A stretch of 64,000 nt of DNA, taken from contig JASBVF010000003.1 of the NCBI GenBank assembly GCA_030147525.1, positions 62,001 to 126,000 on the forward strand. The letters are read 5' to 3'. Of this stretch, positions 61,964 to 64,000 are shown one piece after another. Source of the DNA: Bacteroidota bacterium. GTDB lineage: Bacteria; Bacteroidota; Bacteroidia; Chitinophagales; Saprospiraceae. The position numbers were made by a program, and so were the translations under genes. Every line of letters begins with the position of its first letter. The first letter of the stretch is position 1. The notes below the pieces were generated by a model that ran no database searches, was not told the origin of the DNA, and saw only the letters and a list, made by a program, of their open reading frames with translations.

Positions 61964-63391
61964 ATGAAATCCCTACTTTTCACGATTTTATCCTTTCTCA
62001 TTGCTGTCGGCTTTTCTTCTGAAAAACAGCAGGCACAATCACCTCCAAACGTTGTGCTCATTTTCATGGACGACCTCGGCTATGGTGACCTCAGCTGTTT
62101 TGGCGCTACGCAATTCCGCACGCCTAACCTCGACCGGATGGCCAATGAGGGCATTCGTTTCACCAACTTCCTCGCGGCACAGGCGGTTTGCAGCGCATCG
62201 AGAGCAGCATTGCTCACGGGCTGTTACCCAAACCGGATCGGAATTCACGGGGCCCTTTTTCCTGCTTCGAAAAACGGTATCCACGACAACGAGGTCACCA
62301 TTGCGGAGCTGTTGAAAAGCAAGGGTTACGCTACGGCCATCTTCGGTAAGTGGCACCTCGGGCACCACAAAAAATTCCTGCCGCTGCAACACGGCTTCGA
62401 CGAATACCTGGGCCTCCCCTACTCCAACGACATGTGGCCGTGGGATTATGACATGGTCAACAAAAAAAACTATCCGCCGCTACCGCTGATAGAGGGCAAT
62501 GAGGTCGCCGAAGAAATCGCCGATATGGATGGACAGGCCAAGCTGACGACGCTCTACACGGAACGGGCAGTCCGTTTTATAGAGAAAAACAAAGACAAGC
62601 CGTTTTTCCTGTACGTGCCGCACACTATGCCGCACACGCCCATTGCCGTTTCAAAAAAATTTGAAGGCAAAAGCGAACAGGGCCTCTACGGCGATGTGAT
62701 GATGGAGATGGACTGGTCGGTGGGTGAAATTCTAAAAACCCTGAAAATGAATGGTTTGGATGAAAACACGCTGGTCATTTTCACCAGCGACAATGGCCCC
62801 TGGATCAATTTTGGCAACCATGCCGGATCGACTGCAGGGCTGCGGGAAGGCAAGGGCACGAGCTTCGAAGGCGGGCAGCGGGTGCCTTGCATTATGCGCT
62901 GGAAGGGCGTGATTCCGGAGGGAATTGTTTCAAACAAACTGACTGCTACACTTGATATTTTACCTACGCTTGCCGCTTTGACAGACGCTGATTTACCCCA
63001 ACACAAAATCGATGGCGTGAATATTTTACCGATTTTGAAAGGTGACATGGAGGCAACTCCCCGCTCAGAATTTTATTACTACTACCACCGCAACAGCCTG
63101 GAAGCAGTCAGGAAAGGCGACTGGAAACTCGTACTCCCGCATCGCAGCCGCACCTACGAGGGCGTTTTACCTGCCAATGATGGCCTCCGAGGAGAGTATG
63201 GGCAGGTCGATGTTCCGCTGGCGCTTTACGATTTGCGCCGAGACCCCGGCGAACGGTACGATGTACAGGATATGTACCCTGAAATCGTCCGGGAATTGGA
63301 AGCGCTCGCTGAAAAAGCACGGGCTGATCTCGGCGATGAGTTAACGGAAAGAACCGGCAATCAGGTTCGGGCGTGCGGACTGGTCGATTAA
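61964..63391 (+). CDS. Type I sulfatase (arylsulfatase-like)
   Basis: This 475-residue exported enzyme has a signal peptide (MKSLLFTILSFLIAVGFSSEKQQAQ). PNVVLIFMDDLGYGDLSCFG supplies the metal-binding Asp pair. CSASR (Cys76-Arg80) in VCSASRAALLTGCYPNRIG is the site where Cys is converted to formylglycine. GKWHLGHHKKFLPLQHGFDEY and FTSDNGPW (second metal site, DN) complete the active site. It removes sulfate esters from sugars or aryl compounds; marine polysaccharides are likely given the lineage, but the substrate is inferred. The maturase that makes formylglycine is not in this window. It ends 12 bp before the convergent ASPIC/T9SS gene. Confidence 0.92.
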   Translation: MKSLLFTILSFLIAVGFSSEKQQAQSPPNVVLIFMDDLGYGDLSCFGATQFRTPNLDRMANEGIRFTNFLAAQAVCSASRAALLTGCYPNRIGIHGALFPASKNGIHDNEVTIAELLKSKGYATAIFGKWHLGHHKKFLPLQHGFDEYLGLPYSNDMWPWDYDMVNKKNYPPLPLIEGNEVAEEIADMDGQAKLTTLYTERAVRFIEKNKDKPFFLYVPHTMPHTPIAVSKKFEGKSEQGLYGDVMMEMDWSVGEILKTLKMNGLDENTLVIFTSDNGPWINFGNHAGSTAGLREGKGTSFEGGQRVPCIMRWKGVIPEGIVSNKLTATLDILPTLAALTDADLPQHKIDGVNILPILKGDMEATPRSEFYYYYHRNSLEAVRKGDWKLVLPHRSRTYEGVLPANDGLRGEYGQVDVPLALYDLRRDPGERYDVQDMYPEIVRELEALAEKARADLGDELTERTGNQVRACGLVD

Positions 63392-63403
63392 GGATGCATG
63401 AAC

Positions 63404-64000
63404 TTACACCCGGATCAATTTCCGGGTGAAGGAAGTTCCGCCAATATCTACCTGCACAAATAGAATCCCTTTGGGGAGACTCCCGGCCTCAGCCCGGAAA
63501 TTGGCGCTCCCCGTGAAATGATCCTGATCGGCCAGCGTCAGCAGCACCTTGCCCGTCGCATCCAGGAGGGTAATTTTCAAATGCTGCGGTACTTTGGTAT
63601 TGTTGGCAAAATGAACCAGCAAATAATCCCTGAAAGGGTTGGGCATCAGGTACATTTCAAAATCATCGGGGATGATTTCCGTTTGATTGGTGGGTGGATC
63701 TTCAATTTTACTTTCGCCTTCCGTCACTTCCAGCAGCTGGTTGGCCGGGACATTTTCGAAGCTATCGATGATACCGCTGGGCCAGCGAACGGTCATCAGG
63801 TTCACGGTGTCAACCTGGCCGAGGCCAAAATGCAGGATCAGACTGTTTTGAGAAGCCCAGCCGCTGCCGCCGTTGACTTCGTCCACCATGATGCTGCCGT
63901 CCATCTCCAGCGTGACTCTCGTTCCGATGGCAGATGCATTGCTTTCCACTGCTTTTGTCTTGATTTTCAGCCAGTTGTTGTCGTTTGATCCCTGATTTTT
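63404..64000 (-). CDS. ASPIC/UnbV protein with T9SS sorting domain, 5' partial
   Basis: The frame runs off the right edge (the codons to 64000 read NDNNWLKIKTKAVESNASAIGTRV without a start), so only the last 198 residues are seen; the upstream part is probably an FG-GAP propeller. An ASPIC/UnbV domain (HFGLGQVDTVNLMTVRWPSG) is followed by a type A T9SS sorting domain (MYLMPNPFRDYLLVHF, DATGKVLL, LPKGILFVQVDI, terminal RKLIRV). This is the T9SS-exported version of the architecture found without the sorting domain in the SusCD operon at 34-40 kb. It is convergent with the sulfatase. Confidence 0.88.
   Translation of the reverse strand, partial: KNQGSNDNNWLKIKTKAVESNASAIGTRVTLEMDGSIMVDEVNGGSGWASQNSLILHFGLGQVDTVNLMTVRWPSGIIDSFENVPANQLLEVTEGESKIEDPPTNQTEIIPDDFEMYLMPNPFRDYLLVHFANNTKVPQHLKITLLDATGKVLLTLADQDHFTGSANFRAEAGSLPKGILFVQVDIGGTSFTRKLIRV

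Overview
The window looks like chromosomal DNA of a free-living Bacteroidota bacterium, most likely from the Saprospiria (Lewinella/Haliscomenobacter type). The evidence is: five proteins with type IX secretion (T9SS) C-terminal sorting domains together with the T9SS component PorT; a SusC/SusD pair; FG-GAP/ASPIC-UnbV proteins; and promoters with the Bacteroidota -7 box TAnnTTTG (TACCTTTG, TAACTTTG, TAAATTTG and similar). I found no rRNA, tRNA, insertion sequence, prophage or CRISPR array. Genes are dense, with several convergent pairs that touch or overlap. Both edges cut through a gene.

Layout. 0-4 kb: two related secreted T9SS proteins. 4-10.6 kb: a Tat-type PLP enzyme, a SlyD-like FKBP, then a ccmE-ccmF cytochrome c maturation unit with two small followers. 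10.6-17 kb: uridine kinase, an outer-membrane barrel, a lineage-type helical-repeat protein and a 1005-residue secreted repeat protein with dockerin/cohesin-like and T9SS parts. 17-26.6 kb: Nudix hydrolase, a clan GH-A type glycoside hydrolase, a DUF4442 protein, a secreted peptidylarginine-deiminase-family protein, a DUF3298 lipoprotein, miaA, an acyltransferase and a coiled-coil lipoprotein. 26.6-33.8 kb: a 21-bp tandem array, then marR and a tripartite RND efflux system. 34-45.7 kb: a minus-strand operon susC-susD-VCBS-haloperoxidase-VCBS. 46.2-54 kb: ubiE-porT, a small secreted protein, glpK, a GT9 glycosyltransferase, the iscS-iscU-iscA operon and a four-helix-bundle candidate. 54.3-64 kb: a giant alpha-2-macroglobulin, a TPR protein, a sulfatase and the tail of an ASPIC/T9SS protein.

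How they fit together. PorT belongs to the machine that exports the sorting-domain proteins found across the window. SusC/SusD import an unidentified substrate and are co-transcribed with two lipoprotein or surface FG-GAP proteins and a lipoprotein with a complete vanadium-haloperoxidase/PAP2 active-site signature. MarR probably controls the efflux operon downstream of it.

The most unusual signals are: (1) thirteen TTGTCA half-sites spaced exactly 21 bp, two helical turns, apart upstream of marR, with one full dyad of the same half-site closer to the gene; (2) a 22-bp hairpin between susD and the next gene whose three imperfect pairs are all G-U on the operon transcript but A-C on the opposite strand; (3) a 15-bp palindrome between the iscS promoter and its start codon; and (4) the five-gene SusCD-haloperoxidase operon itself. 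All functional names rest on reading motifs by eye; no database search was run.
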